Shown piece after piece: positions 14,401 through 25,189 of a stretch of DNA of 64,000 bases. The stretch spans positions 26,442,315 through 26,506,314 of the forward strand of contig NC_133232.1 of the NCBI RefSeq assembly GCF_040436345.1, written 5' to 3'. Under the pieces are notes generated by a model. That model was not told the origin of the DNA and did no database searches. It saw only the letters and a list, made by a program, of their open reading frames with translations. Both the position numbers and the translations under genes were made by a program. Source of the DNA: Pagrus major. Its lineage: Eukaryota > Chordata > Actinopteri > Spariformes > Sparidae. Each line of letters starts with the position of its first letter. Position 1 is the stretch's first letter.

Positions 14401-14421
14401 TCCAGTGAAGCACCAGCAATA

Positions 14422-15427
14422 ATGTTGTCAAGCGTGATGCTTGGGGTCCTTCTGTCCTTCCTCATCCTCCTGACTGTCGGCGGTAATGTGCTGGTGTGCC
14501 TGGCTGTCTGCGCCTCTCGACGCCTCCGCTGCCTCACTAACTGCTTCATCGTGTCGCTGGCTGTGACAGACTTGCTGCTCGGCCTCCTTGTCCTTCCTTT
14601 CTCGGCCCTCCTCGCACTTAACGAAGAGTGGCCGCTTGGACCCGTCTTTTGCAACTTCTACATCTCAATGGATGTCATGCTGTGCACCGCCTCCATCCTC
14701 ACCCTCCTGGCCATCAGCGTGGACCGCTACCTGGCTGTGACAATGCCTCTGAGATACACCTCGGTGGTGCTGCCATGGAGAGTTGCTGTAGCCATGGCCA
14801 GCGTCTGGACAGTGTCTGTGGCTGTGTCTTTCTTGCCCATCCAAATGGGTTGGAACACCGTTAATGGCACAGTCCAGAACCAGGGGCCTTGGGCTCCAGA
14901 AAAGAGATGTCGTTTTGAACTCAACAGACCCTACGTACTGACAGACTCTCTCCTCACTTTCTACCTGCCTCTGATAGCTATGTGCTGGACTTACCTCCGA
15001 ATACTTCGCATTGCACGGGCACAGGCCAAACGCATCATCAGTGCCCGACCCACTTGCATCACCACCTACAACTGCAGGAACAATCCTTCCACCAGCACCA
15101 CTGTGGTTTCCAGTGTAACAGTGGTGGCATTCCGGGAGCACAAAGCCACAGTGACACTGGCAGCAGTGATAGGGGCTTTTGTAGTGTGCTGGCTGCCGTA
15201 TTTCATCCTGTTCACGGTATTGGGCCTGAAGGAGCATCCAGACCCTAGCACAGTACCAGCATTCCCCTTTGTGTTGTGGCTGGGTTACACCAACTCAGCC
15301 CTCAACCCTATGCTCTATGGAGCCCTTAACAGAGACTTCAGGTCAGCTTACGCCCGTCTACTAAGATGCCGATGCCCTACTTACAGTGGGTGGAGGAGCC
15401 GACAGCCATCTCCCGTTGTAACAGCAG
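14422..15427 (+). CDS. hrh2: hrh2 main coding exon (seven-helix body)
   Basis: The exon encodes residues 1-335 plus one base. It ends at the donor AG|GTAAAG (GT at 15428-15429). If unspliced, the frame stays open to a stop at 15514-15516, adding 29 residues that look unlike a receptor tail. A possible acceptor, TCTCCAG, ends at 14405, only 16 bases before the ATG, so this exon may carry a very short leader joined to a distant 5' exon. Codon choice is G/C-rich at third positions, unlike the flanking AT-rich DNA. Confidence 0.9.
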
Positions 15428-17638
15428 GTAAAGATGTAGAAAGAGCTTTAAGTGTGCAGGGATATCTGCTGAGTTTCATGCTCTTTAGTTTCAGAATCGG
15501 TTTAATTTCTGAGTGAACATTTATTTCTGACCAAAGAATTGTTGCTATTATATCAAATACATTATTCTGATCTTATCTCCAGTTTTTTATTCTTCCTTTC
15601 CTAGTCCCCCTTTCAGCCAGAGATGAGCTCACAGAGGTGACACTGCTGTGTGGTCTCACCCCTCCCACCTGCAGGGCAGGTCAAACAGATCAAAACTTCA
15701 TGCTTCAAGAAATAAACAGCAGGACAGCCACGGCAACTGTCCAAATTGCAAATGGCACTGCTGCCATGGATGTCAATGGCAACGAAAGGTAAATTATTAT
15801 TCAGTATATACATTCTTCTTTCATGCATCAAATTTAATACAACTACTCTAAAAGGAGTGATACTTAACACCCAAATTGGGGTGAAAATGCTACATCACAC
15901 ACTCATAATGAGACAAAATCTCATGAAAAACTTTCACAGAGAGAGGCTGCTCAGTGATGAGTGCTTTAATCTAGCTGTATGTGACCAGCACTCTCAGTAT
16001 GTACTGCAATTCAACCCTTTCAGGATTTTGTGGTCTTTTGGGGGGAGTTTTAGGTCTAAAATGCCAGATTTTATGGCTGCTTTAGTGAAAAATTGTGATG
16101 CAAACACACTATTCATCTCTGATTCACTATATATTTTGAATGAAACCTGCACACAGTATTTAAACATTTTCTTTGAGAGTTTTTATTTCTAAACTATTTT
16201 CTTCATCACACACACACAAACACACGCACACACACTTACACTCCTATATTGACAACAGTGGACTCTCATTCTGCACTGCCAAATGTGGACCTCTATTTCT
16301 GGTCATTTTGTAAAAACAAACACAGAACAGAATACTTAGTTTTAAATAAAGGGGGGACTTGCATCCATGAGCGATGTCTACCTATCGAAGAGGGGACCTC
16401 TATATACTGCAGTTGAGTTGTTTGCACTCATTCTTTCACCTAAGGAGTGTTTGTTTATCACAAAAACTTTCTCTGTTTCTTTCAGAAATGGAAAATTGAA
16501 CTTAAATACTGCAAATTAAATTTTTAAATATTTCTTTGTAATATACAAATATCACAAAACTATTCATGGCCACAGACACACTCACACACACATGCACGCA
16601 CAAGTGTACACAGAGTTTGTCATGCAAACAGACAAGCCCCCTCTTACCACTTTGTAAGTTAGACTACATTAACATTACCATAATCAAACATACTTTGACT
16701 CTGTCAGCGCTTGCAATAAATCTGGATGTAACAGCCTCCGTCATCGTGAATTATCTTGTCTGTTGTCCTCGCATATCAGCCGTTCTCTGGGTGTGTTCGG
16801 GGGTGGATAAATGTTTGTCAATTGATGACTATCATTTGTGTTCCACCACAATGTCGCACATAGAGCAAAACAGTTTATCCCCACTTTGATGCAGAACATC
16901 ATGGACTTGCATTGCATGGTCTTCAGCAGTATTTTTTGTTGGTAAATGTAAGCTGTTAGTCTCACGTCTGCATCTTCACAGCCAGAGACAAGACAGTGAG
17001 TTTGTTAACGCACATGTGTGGGCTAATGCTTTGCACAGGGAACTGAACTGACACGTGAAACTCGCGAGAAACTAAATGATTGTAACTTCCTGAAGAGACT
17101 GGTAATTGCATTAGATAATATATTAAGTTGCTGTTTTATTTTAAAACACAAACAGTCACACAAACACACATATGTGTAGTACTTCTCTCATCTTTCACTC
17201 CTCTCTATGGGCCCAGGTCGTGCTGAGCCTGTGCCGGTGAGGTGGATGTTGTGTTCACTATACTGTGGTTGCAACCAAGAAGCAGAAATCCATCAGCCCG
17301 AAACAGAGAAAACAGAGCAGCAGACAGACAAAAACACAGACAGAGATTTACAGCCCCTCTATTTGGAAGCCTTCAGTGCCACCGTAGAAGACCCCATAAT
17401 ACACCATGTAAGTAGATATACATGACATCCCTATAGCCCCCACAGACCGTGTCAGGCCCAGAAACAAATGAACTGTGACACTCAGATCCTAGCGGTGTCG
17501 TCCGCATTGCATCAGGCCATATGGCAATATGCTTATTAGGCCAAGAAAATGTGTTTTAAGCACAGAGGAGACACATTATCCAGTTTCACATCCTGTTCTC
17601 ATTTCTTTGTTTGCACTTTGTGAACAGAGAAAGCTAAC

Positions 17639-17670
<32 letters not shown>

Positions 17671-18179
17671 AATGGAAAGTAATGTTTCTAAAAACAAAAA
17701 AGTATTTATCACAGCAGTTACTGAGTGATATACATCATGTGTGCACAATGTTCTTTACTGTATCTGATTGTTGTTTGAGCAAACTCACTAATCTCAAGAC
17801 ACAGAGCAGGAGCCACAGTGGTTACGACAATGATTCTTTCCTGCCTGCATATTGTACACCCAAAGTGAGCAGAGAGCCAAGCTTTTGATCCTCTTCATTT
17901 TTTGTGTCTTTTAGCAATCACACCATCTATAATCTAACAAACAAATATGGAAGAACATCGGACCTCAGCAACTCCACACGTCATCAGCAAGAACTACTCT
18001 ATGTGCATAGCCAGCCTCCATCCCAGGTCAGAACAAATGATGAGGCTTCTACGTGGATGGAGCCTAAAGTCTGGTTGTCTGACAGCCAACCATCAAACAG
18101 GGCAACATGTGGATATGCTCTTGAGCTTACTGTTGATAGTATTGATGCACTGGAGGACCAAATGAGACCAGCCGATTAA
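14422..18179 (+). CDS. hrh2: Histamine H2 receptor-like GPCR, multi-exon
   Basis: Rhodopsin-class receptor in the plasma membrane. H2 receptors bind histamine and signal mainly through Gs and cAMP. The first coding exon, 14422-15427, carries all seven helices. Visible marks are the GN of TM1 at residues 21-22, the TM3 aspartate D84 in SMDVMLCTAS, DRY at 101-103, cysteines C77 and C163 for the extracellular disulfide, D175 and T179 in TM5 (the positions of the H2 histamine-binding Asp/Thr pair), CWLPY at 256-260 and NPMLY at 295-299. Paired cysteines at 316 and 318 could be palmitoylated, and NGT at 148-150 is a glycosylation sequon in loop 2. The third intracellular loop is about 20 residues longer than in the human receptor. 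The frame-consistent chain is 14422-15427, 15605-15788 and 17915-18179, giving 484 residues, longer than the 359-residue human form. Reading through the first donor gives 364 residues. The ATG at 14422 leaves almost no extracellular N-terminus, so an upstream coding exon remains possible. AATAAA lies at 18275-18280. Family assignment is firm; the tail structure is inferred. Confidence 0.9.
15605..15788 (+). CDS. hrh2: hrh2 predicted tail exon 2
   Basis: The exon is bounded by acceptor TTTCCTAG (15597-15604) and donor AG|GTAAAT (GT at 15789). It enters in phase 1, completing a valine codon with the main exon, and stays open for 61 codons, leaving two bases. The text is hydrophilic and Thr/Ala/Asn-rich with no domain I recognise. 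Its end phase matches the exon at 17915 but not the one at 17217, where joining would give a stop after three codons. Supported only by splice borders and an open frame. Confidence 0.5.
17217..17407 (+). CDS. hrh2 possible alternative tail exon
   Basis: The acceptor GGGCCCAG ends at 17216 and the strong donor CAT|GTAAGT follows at 17408. The exon is open in the phase that joins directly to the main exon at 15427, giving a tail rich in Glu, Gln and Thr with several cysteines near its start. In that arrangement the next exon at 17915 adds only five codons before TAA, for a receptor of about 404 residues. If placed after the 15605-15788 exon it terminates almost at once. It is therefore either mutually exclusive with that exon, a truncating exon, or not an exon at all. 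Confidence 0.35.
17640..17671. repeat. (CTAT)n microsatellite
   Basis: Seven to eight tetranucleotide units of CTAT/TATC in the intron before the last predicted hrh2 exon. Confidence 0.9.
17915..18179 (+). CDS. hrh2: hrh2 predicted terminal tail exon
   Basis: The acceptor GTCTTTTAG ends at 17914. Reading in the phase left by the exon ending at 15788 (AG plus C makes serine), the frame is open for 87 further codons to TAA at 18177-18179. The translation is polar, with two N-x-T sequons that would be cytoplasmic and therefore unused, and no recognised domain. The poly(A) signal AATAAA at 18275-18280, with a second at about 18564, fits a terminal exon. Confidence 0.5.
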
Positions 18180-18299
18180 CTTGTTGGTCATCAATTTCAT
18201 GAATTACATTTTTTATGGTGACTCAAGAGTGCGCCCCAGTGGAAACACAAAGGATCACAACTTCAACCTGGACAAATAAAATGGAAATGAATGTTTCAC

Positions 18300-21200
18300 A
18301 AAAAAAAGAGAGAGAAATGGACTTTTATTACACTTATCTATTCATGTGGACTGTGTTAAAATGTGTGACATTTGAATGTGTATAATGCAACCTTACTGTA
18401 TGTAATGTGTCTATTTTGAAAAATGCAGAATTTGTCTTTACAGTTGCTCATTCAGTGGCAAAAAGCTGGAAAATATATGTATTGTATCATACTGTAAAAA
18501 TAACAAAGGACTGAAAAGGGCATGTGTTCCTCCAAAAGGGAAAATTACAACCATACTGTTCCAATAAAGAGCCAGCTTAAATAAATAATATAATAGAGAC
18601 TACCATTTTGGAGGCAATACAGATGGGCTGTTGTTAAGTATGGATAGGGATTATCATGTGGGATGATACAGAAAACACTGTGTGAGTGTAAAGGAATACA
18701 AGTACAATGGAAACAATTCATCACAGCTGTCAGCACACATCGCCTCAAACTATTGCCACATTAACACTTAACCTTCTCCATACTCCAAGCTATTTCCTTT
18801 GAGGACTGACACAGAAGGGTACGTAATATCTATCTGCATGCCAGGAACCAGCTGAAAACAAGTGTTGGGGGGATTTACAACCCATTCAGCCACATGGAAA
18901 TACTTACTTGGTATTCATAACAACTAGGATAGCCATTCCTTATATTCAGCTCCACAGATGTTTTTTTTTTTTTACCCCTCCATTATAGGAACTTCCTGCT
19001 CTACACTCATTTACATCAACAGCCATAAATGTTGACCAATGAGTAACTCCACTGGAGCTGTTTGAGGTTCAAGGATAGGTTCAGATTTTGCTGAAAGTTT
19101 TATCTTAATAAATACCCTTATGCAATATGCACTCTGCAATTGCTTACACCAATGTAAGCAATTATGCTGATTACACATTTGTTTATGCTCAATATTTGTA
19201 GAGCACCTACTTTAATCTTTAATGTTATTTTCAAGTTGCCAGGTATATCAAACATCCCCCACACTGACGGAGGTAAACGTGGGCCGGCTGTTAGTTAGCA
19301 GCAGTTAGCAGTTACTTTAGCAGTAAGTGACGCTATCTGTCTATAGTTGAGGCAGAGCAGAAAATACTTTCTCTATATGTTTCACCCAAATCACTTCAAC
19401 ATCAATTCTGACTTCATGGGAACTGAACCTTAACAATGCTAGCTTGGTTTAGCCAAGTTAGCCTTGGTTTGACAATTTAGCACAAGCTAACACTGAACAA
19501 CTAAATTTACTGGACAACAGAATACTTACTTTCACGTCGGCCTGCACTTCATGACTGTTTGATGATGCTTGGATGCAATGTATTACCTTTCCAGCTGATT
19601 TTAGTCTGTATCCAGGTGTCAAGCTACCTCCTGTCATACTCCTGTCATCCATTTTTAAGGTAAGTTTGAAATCTGACTCCTACTACACTGTGCTGCTGCC
19701 GCTGTACAGTGTCAAACACTTGTATTACTGTCACTTGAGTTGTTTGGCTTAGTTGATAACATAGTATTTTACACCCTGACCCCAACAACTATAGCTGATG
19801 TCTACAGACGAGTTGTAAAGTAATGCCAACACTAAGTACACTTACGCTTGTTGTAAGCTGCAGTACGCTCACAACCAGTTCCCTCAGTGGGTTCTTCGTG
19901 CTTGGTTAAATGCCTGTAATGAGGTCTGTGGTTAAAAGAAGTTTGTGAGATTTTCCCATTTTGTTTTATGACATAAAGTACGTCAGCTCATACCCCACAC
20001 ATGAATCATGAGGCATTTGCGTGTCTTAAACAAGCCAGTTGCTAGCAAGTGGCTAAATGACACTACAGAAGTTGTCAGGGACGTCAAACGTCATCATGCC
20101 GAACAGAGACTCTTCTACTCACTAGTCTGTCTTCACAGGCAGACTGTAGTTGCAAACTATTCCAATTCTAACTTAACTTGTAGATTTATCAATTTATAGT
20201 GAAATGTATATGCTATAGTGTAGTAGCCCAAGATGCTCTGTAGTGGTGACGTTGAAGTCACGCGTTTAGCTTTTACTTTTTACTTTACATTTTCTGCCAT
20301 AATTCAAAATCCAATTGAAAAATCCAATATGCATTTTGTCAAGGGAACCAGGGCGATGCTAACCTCTGTGTGAGCCTAAAAAAATATGTCACCCCTTCAG
20401 CACTCTAATCCATTGTGTTTTATCACTATATACAGTATACAGTACATTAACATGATACATACTTTAAATTGTCATATTGCAAGATGACAAATTGTAGCTT
20501 TTCTCTCAACCACTGTCACAGTTCAGGATCGCTCTGAGTAATATTTATTTATTACCTCCATCAGTAACGTGACATCACGTCTTTTTTTCCGGCTGCCACG
20601 TAATTGAACTGTTGGAGAAGGTTCTAGCTGCATTCTTATGGACACACACCATGACATCTTTACCTAATCCTAACCAAGTAGTTCTGGTTCCTAAACCTGA
20701 CCATTTCAAGGGTGTATCATACCCACATCATGCTGTGTTGTGTTGAATAGGAGAGTAACATGGAGGGTACATGGAAATTATGTAGGACAGAGGATTCCAT
20801 ACCCTCCTTCCTAGGAAAAACAGAGTTGTCCCCCTCAGTAGCCTATATCATTGTAAATATATACATTTAAATAATATACCATTAAGCACTGAAAACACTA
20901 ATTATCAATGCAAAACATATTTTTAATAATTGGGGCCCAAAACTAATTTTACTTCTAGCACTCAATACAATAAAACACATTTACAGTTATAACTAGACTA
21001 TAATTTATTTTGTTCACTACTTCTACTTGGAAGTTGTGTCTTTCAACGTACAACCCTAAAGTTATTTACTTTTTTTATCATCCAATATAGTTCAATAGTA
21101 GTCATCAGCATTTCCGATATATACTTTTAACACAACTGTACTTATGGCAGCACCTTTGGTGTCCTCTTCGGGGATTGCTCTTGAGAAATGTTTCTGTTTG

Positions 21201-21600
21201 TTGTTCTCCACAATAGTAAAATGAAATATCCACCCTTTGTTTGTAGCTTTACTGCCACTGTTGTGAAAATGCAGATATACAACTACGAGGACATTTTCAT
21301 CCAGCCTGGATCAGCAAGGAATCACATAAAATAATTTCTTACCAGAGAGACTGTAACTCTGAAGATTCCCACTTCACTCGACATTTCTGCGCAGAATCAC
21401 ATGCCATATGTGTATGTGGCATGACAGTATATTACTCCCAAACAATAACAAATGCAAATGTAAAACTTAAGTGCCTTTTAAAAGCATGAAGAAAATTACA
21501 TTCAGATGCATCAAATATCTCATTAAGGGTTTTCATGGCTGAAAACCAGAGTGGTTAATAACTCGGTCGTATCTGTACTCCGTCCTCTCTAACTGAAAGA
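18300..21600. other. Intergenic, hrh2 to tlx3 domain
   Basis: No coding exons are supported. Mostly AT-rich unique sequence with a second AATAAA at about 18564 and a small inverted repeat (ATTGCTTACA/TGTAAGCAAT) at about 19138-19160. Confidence 0.5.
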
Positions 21601-21740
21601 CATTTATTATGCTTTCATCTCACTAAGTCCCACAGTTCCTACATAAACATCATGTGTCCCTTGGCAATTCTGGTCACTTGCTACTTCTCCATCTTTCTCT
21701 CCTCGTCCCTCTTTTTCAGAGTGACCATTGACAGCTCAAA

Positions 21741-21786
21741 CTACATGAAAACCATTCATCATTGCTTCTTTAACATCAGATTAATG
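21741..21786 (+). promoter_or_regulatory. Duplicated 46-bp motif, copy 1
   Basis: It begins CTACATGAAAACCATTCATC and is nearly identical, with about five mismatches over 46 bases, to the copy at 25144-25189. It sits 21 bases after a pyrimidine tract ending in CAG. It lies about 9.6 kb upstream of the tlx3 start. Function unknown; a conserved regulatory module is the leading reading. Confidence 0.5.
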
Positions 21787-22689
21787 TGGGGAAAAACAGA
21801 ACATATAGACTCTCTTTCTCTCTTTCTGTCACTCTAATACGCACACACACACACAAATACAGTACACACACACCACCAGCTCTGTATAAGCTATCAATCA
21901 TAGATATTGTCATTATTCAACTGTGTCATCGACAAGCCCCTCTCCTCCTCTCTCTCTCTCTGCAGTCTCTGTCTTTGTCTCTTTCTCCCTTTTTCCTTCC
22001 CTCTGTTCTCTCTCTCCGTCACACACACACACAGAAGAGAGAATCATGAATCATAAATCTTATGAATGCCATCTAAAGACTGCTCAGCGCTATGAGAAAG
22101 AGAGATGATTGATAGATGTGAGTGACTGTGGCGAAAGCAAAGAAGATGGACAGAAGGTTGTAACCACTAATACCGAGGTCAGAAACTGCAGTTCAAGGGT
22201 CAAATGTATCGGAGGAGGCACAATATGGCCAAGAAGGAAGGAGAAAATGGGGGAGGAGGAGGAAGAGGAGGAGGGGGGGAGGAAGGAGGGGAAGGAGTAA
22301 ATGGTTGAAGGGGAAGGGAGAGAGGAGGGAGGATGGGGGAGGGTGTGAGGGGGGGGCGCTGCCACAGTGAGGCTAAAGCCATAACTCATCTTTTATTAAA
22401 AATAATGAAAAAAACTTAATGAGTTAATAATATCACGGAGAAAGAGATAGGGAGTGAGACGGAGATGGAGGAAGGGACAGGAGGACGAAGGAAAGGAAGG
22501 AAAAGAAGAAAGGAAATGAGAGTGAAAACGGTGGCGATAGGAAACAGAACAGGGTCAACGTGTGTCTCTCCTCACCCTTTGGTCATTTATTCCAGTTTTC
22601 AAAGTTCACACAAGATCCATTACAGCGGCAGGGACAATCATAGCGATCCCCCTCTTTCTGCCGACCTAAATCCCAAAGCCTGCCTGGTA

Positions 22690-22925
22690 ATTAAAGGCAC
22701 TTAACAACCAATTAACAGTGATGAGCTAAATTAGCAGGATATTGTCTCCTTTGACTAGGCTACTGCATTATCAGTGTATTGAAACGGCGATGAACAAACC
22801 TCAGTGGCCCGTGTTTGCATGTAGGCAAATGACGGATTAATTACTATTAAAACATCAGCATCTTAATGAGCTTGGAAACAATTAGAGAGGTCGTTAGCTT
22901 GTGGAAAACGGCTGAGAACAGGAGA
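22690..22925. promoter_or_regulatory. Candidate conserved non-coding block
   Basis: A unique, low-repeat stretch with many homeodomain cores (CAATTAA, AAATTAG, GGATTAATTA, CAATTAG) between purine-rich low-complexity runs. Inferred to be regulatory from composition and position upstream of tlx3; conservation was not tested. Confidence 0.35.
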
Positions 22926-23264
22926 AGGGGGGAGCGAGCGCAAAACAAGAGAGAAATCTTCATTGGGAAGCAATACTGATTAAATGGACGTTCGGTCGCA
23001 CTCATCGCCCAATATCCACGGACCTATTAAATACATGACATCACCATTTGTCTTTTCCACCATCAAGTTTCTCCTGCCATTATCTTTCCCCCTTCTTCCC
23101 CGGCTTCCCCAACTCTCTGCCTCTCGTTTCGCCCTCTCATAAAAAGCCTTTTTCTTGCTCTTCCATTCCTTTCTCCACTTTCTGCTTTTTCACTCCCATT
23201 TCTTCCTTCCCTCCTTCATGCTTGGGGGGCACAGTCCTGTGAAGGAATTTAATATGCAACTTTT

Positions 23265-23550
23265 ATATGAGAAACCAATCGCATACGTCTGGGTCTATTG
23301 GGCTCGCAATCTATCGGCCCGGACGGCTAATGCAATAGAGAGAGCCGGGGCTATTTATCACACAGGGAGCTATCTTTTCCTCTCTCTCTCTCTCTCCCAC
23401 TCTGCCCTCGCTCTCTCTGTCTTTATTCAAGCCCAGATTCCTGGCTGCCACTAAATCAGGCCAACTATGAGCTATGGCTGCCCAGAGGGCATCTCCTCTT
23501 TTATAGGGGGATTTGGATTTTGTATCTACTGGTTCCTCAGTGGTCGTTGA
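23265..23550. promoter_or_regulatory. Candidate conserved non-coding block
   Basis: Unique sequence with CGGCTAATGCAATAG and CTATTTATC elements, interrupted by a CT run and resuming at CCCAGATTCCTGGCTGCC. No coding frame is consistent across it. Regulatory role inferred only. Confidence 0.3.
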
Positions 23551-23904
23551 AGCTGTGCTAACGGAAGCTATAAACATTCAACAAACAAAGGCAACAACTT
23601 AAATGTCCCTCCGTCCCCACTGTAATGATCATGAACGTGTAGAGATATATGGGAGTAGGAGGATGCATAAACCTGATGAATAAGATATATCACGGCATTT
23701 ACAATGATGCTGCAAAGATTTGTTTGCGTGCACGTCTTCAGACAGAGAGGCACAAACACAACCCATCCACAGACATGTGTACACATCGTCTACAGTTATA
23801 GTAATATGCTACAGTATAATTCACTCTGTAGTCACACACAGCGGCAGCACAACTTCAAAAGTTTCCTGCTGAAAAACAAAAGCGACGGTGAACAGAGGAC
23901 GCTG

Positions 23905-24085
23905 CCCACCTGCAGCAATTAAAATGCCTCAGAAAACCAAATTCATTTCAACAAATTAGCCACATTACTGGCCACTGTGTAATCGCTGATGGCAATTAAT
24001 AAGAAATTAGTCACAATCAGCCCTATATTAACATCTCACCCAGGGGCCGCGGCTGGAAATTAATAACCGGAGATTCATCTCTCTT
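23905..24085. promoter_or_regulatory. Candidate conserved non-coding block
   Basis: At least four AATTAG/AATTAA/ATTAAT cores occur, including GCAATTAATAAGAAATTAG and GAAATTAATAACCG, with a GGGGCCGCGGC segment between them. Typical texture of a developmental enhancer; not tested for conservation. Confidence 0.35.
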
Positions 24086-24453
24086 ACTGTCTTTCTGGCG
24101 CTCTCCCCCTCTCACACACACACTCAGTCACACTCACACACACACCTATGCCCACCTACAGTATATTGTTCATGAATCTCCTCTAAGACACTCATTTTTT
24201 CTGTGTGGATCGTCTCATATGATCCACAATCTGCTCATGTCAGCTAGCCAGCTTCCTCTTTACCGGGGTGTGAAAACCCCCTGAAAGACATGAGTGTGTG
24301 TGTGTGTGTGCCTGTGTATGTCAGTGCATGCGCCTGTGTGTGTGTGTTTTCTCACCAGTGCACACACAGTCAACACATGTGTTTTGGACAGTTTGTAGAC
24401 GTGGACATGTACAGTATATAGAGATATACAATCCACTGTATATCTGTGTGTAC

Positions 24454-24486
<33 letters not shown>

Positions 24487-25143
24487 TTGTGTGAGAGAGG
24501 TGCTACACAAATGGGGAGGGGGCATCGGTGGAGACTGGGCCCGCCTCTAGGGGTCCTCACACCAATCAGCAAAGCGCACCAAGAATCAATTAACACCAGT
24601 GGGAGGGGGCAGAGGGTAAGGCACCACACACACTTAGACACACACACTGTCCGCACGCACACTGCCCACACACATGGTACTGTCTGAGGAGATATCCATC
24701 ACATCACACATTGTGCAATATGCCAATGTGTGTGTGTGAGCGTGTATGTGTGTGTCTCTGAGCGTGTGTGTCCCCGTCCCGGTGTGCCCCGGTCTCTCAT
24801 GGTGTGAGGTTGGGGAACAGATTGGGGGTCAGCAGGGGGGTCAGGCCAGGGTCACCCCCGTCTGAGCCGTGTGTGTGTGTGTGTGATTCAGTCCCAACGT
24901 GTGTGTGTGTAGTAAAGCCTGACCACTTCCAGGGCTCACTGGCAGGCAGAAGTAAATAAGATGGATGGTGTTGATTCATACTACGAATTCATTGCTCCCC
25001 CTGAATCCATGGAGAATAAATACATCCACAGAAATTATGAAGCAAGGGACCAAAATGAGCATCTCACATTTTATATTCCTCTTTCACTTTTTCTCTCGCT
25101 CCCTTTCTTCTTTGTCTCTCTCAGGTGTGGGGCCAGCTGCTGG

Positions 25144-25189
25144 CTACATGAAAACCATTCATCATTGCATCTTTACCATAAAATTATTG
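25144..25189 (+). promoter_or_regulatory. Duplicated 46-bp motif, copy 2
   Basis: Same strand and same core as copy 1. It sits 19 bases after a pyrimidine tract ending in CAG and is followed by a unique block to about 25290 that also looks constrained (AGCTTTATTGGCTACATTTT). Both copies give the peptide string YMKTIHHC in one frame, but no longer protein similarity is visible around them. Confidence 0.5.

Noticed and set aside
14665-15237. 190-residue reverse frame inside hrh2
   Set aside because: Shadow of the receptor exon; His/Gln/Cys-rich with no recognisable domain.
24298-24687. 129- and 116-residue frames on both strands
   Set aside because: Built mainly from GT/CA repeats (Cys-Val and Thr-His runs).
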